DNA from: Desulfurococcales archaeon ex4484_204
GTDB lineage: Archaea; Thermoproteota; Thermoprotei_A; Sulfolobales; NBVN01
Length of the DNA stretch: 6,125 nt
Direction of reading: 5' to 3'
Assembly (NCBI GenBank): GCA_002255065.1
Contig: NJEF01000094.1
Coordinates: 1 to 6,125 of the forward strand
The stretch's first letter is position 1. Each line of letters begins with the position of its first letter. The notes below the pieces were generated by a model. It searched no databases and was not told the DNA's origin. It was given only the letters and a program-made list of their open reading frames with translations. This document shows, piece by piece, positions 5,532 through 6,125 of this stretch. The translations under genes and the position numbers were made by a program.

Positions 5532-6125
5532 TTGAGGATGGGCCTGGAGTGCGTGACCTGCTTTATTAGGCAGGCCGTTAAGGCCTCTAGAGCTGCAGGG
5601 GCTGTTAGGGAGGCTACTGAGAGGGCTGTTAGGGAGGTCATGAGGGTTCTCTTAAGGGAGGGGTGGGATAGGTCCCCGCCGGAGGTTGCTAGGCCTGTGT
5701 ACAGAGCTATAAGGTCAGCACTAGGTGTTAACGACCCGTACAGGGAGGTTAAGAGGCGCAGCAACGAGGAGATGATGGCCCTCTACCCAAGGCTTAAGGA
5801 GGTTGTTAGGAGGGCTAGCGACCCCCTGGAAGCCGCTGTTAGGGTAGCAATAGCTGGGAACGTAATCGATTACGCTGCCCTAGAGACATACGACGTCATG
5901 GGGACAGTTGAGGAGGTCTTTAGGAAGGACTTCGCGATCAACGACTACTGGGAGCTCTCTGAAGCCGTTAGGGGGGCTGATAAGTTGCTCTACTTCGCTG
6001 ACAACGCTGGGGAGATAGTTGCTGATAAGCTGCTGATAGAGACCATGATCAGGGTTAGGGGGAGGCCCTTCACCAGGGTTACCTTCGTTGTTAAGGGGGG
6101 CCCTATAATAAACGATGCAACGGTC
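5532..6125 (+). CDS. DUF89 / ARMT1-like metal-dependent phosphatase family protein (3' partial)
   Basis: The first 198 residues of a protein whose family runs to about 290 residues; the rest is beyond the window. The N-terminus MRMGLECVTCFIRQAV carries a CxxC (Cys7, Cys10) usual in archaeal DUF89 proteins. A helical region follows (to about 105), then AGNVIDYA (108-115), YFADNAGEIVADKLLIE (154-170), whose Asp157-Asn158 match the metal-binding Asp-Asn pair of the family, and VVKGGPIINDATV (186-198). DUF89 enzymes are metal-dependent phosphatases, several described as damage-control enzymes acting on small phosphorylated metabolites; the substrate here is unknown. Possible starts are GTG 5523, TTG 5532 and ATG 5538. 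I chose TTG because GGTG at 5522-5525 is 6 nt upstream and because family members often begin MKM- or MRM- before the ECxxC block. The 61-bp gap after livF shows no strong TATA box, so it may be read from the transporter transcript or from a weak promoter. A functional link to the transporter is not evident. Confidence 0.87.
   Translation, partial: MRMGLECVTCFIRQAVKASRAAGAVREATERAVREVMRVLLREGWDRSPPEVARPVYRAIRSALGVNDPYREVKRRSNEEMMALYPRLKEVVRRASDPLEAAVRVAIAGNVIDYAALETYDVMGTVEEVFRKDFAINDYWELSEAVRGADKLLYFADNAGEIVADKLLIETMIRVRGRPFTRVTFVVKGGPIINDATV

Noticed and set aside
5599..5637. Direct repeat GGGCTGTTAGGGAGG at 5599-5613 and 5623-5637
   Set aside because: The copies are 24 nt apart and in frame, coding AVRE twice in a helical part of the DUF89 protein; GCT-GTT-AGG also recurs at about 5836, so codon preference explains it.
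5861..5874. Perfect 14-bp palindrome CGTAATCGATTACG
   Set aside because: It encodes the NVIDYA family motif inside a coding region, so it is likely a chance result of conserved residues.
1..6125. CRISPR arrays, tRNA/rRNA genes, insertion sequences or phage genes
   Set aside because: No regularly spaced repeats, no cloverleaf-like sequence, no transposase motifs and no terminal inverted repeats were seen by eye on either strand.

Overview
The window looks like archaeal DNA, most likely from a thermophilic member of the Thermoproteota/TACK lineages. Evidence for this is the very heavy use of AGG for arginine and ATA/CTA/TTA for Ile/Leu, the GTG and TTG starts, a TTTATAAA TATA box directly after a stop codon, an oligo-T run after a gene, tightly packed genes, and an N-terminal membrane helix in place of a bacterial lipobox on the solute-binding protein. 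I cannot fix the genus from sequence alone.

All genes lie on the + strand. Bases 1-218 are the C-terminal end of a class III (PLP-dependent) aminotransferase. It is followed after 46 bp by an AroM-family protein (265-948). A TATA box at 951-958 then starts a high-affinity amino-acid (HAAT/Liv-type) ABC transporter locus: a solute-binding protein gene (1022-2114), two permeases (livH-like 2191-3078, livM-like 3081-4022) and two ATPases (livG-like 4019-4753, livF-like 4757-5470). The last gene, from about 5532 and running off the window, is a DUF89/ARMT1-like metal-dependent phosphatase family member.

The most notable observation is that the solute-binding protein gene is broken. Its N-terminal two thirds are in one frame and end at 1870. 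The C-terminal part continues in another frame from about 1818 to 2114. Roughly 50-70 residues expected between the two parts are missing, so this looks like an internal out-of-frame deletion rather than a one-base slip. The four downstream genes for the membrane and ATPase parts are intact and spaced like a translationally coupled operon, so the transporter either uses another binding protein, is newly inactivated, or the sequence carries an assembly error here.

If functional, the system would capture an amino acid or related compound outside the cell, pass it through the LivH-LivM channel, and use LivG-LivF ATP hydrolysis. The neighbouring aminotransferase and AroM-family protein suggest, but do not prove, amino-acid interconversion linked to uptake. 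There is no CRISPR array, tRNA, rRNA or transposon that I can see, and no clearly new biological system. No gene-free stretch exceeds 300 bp.
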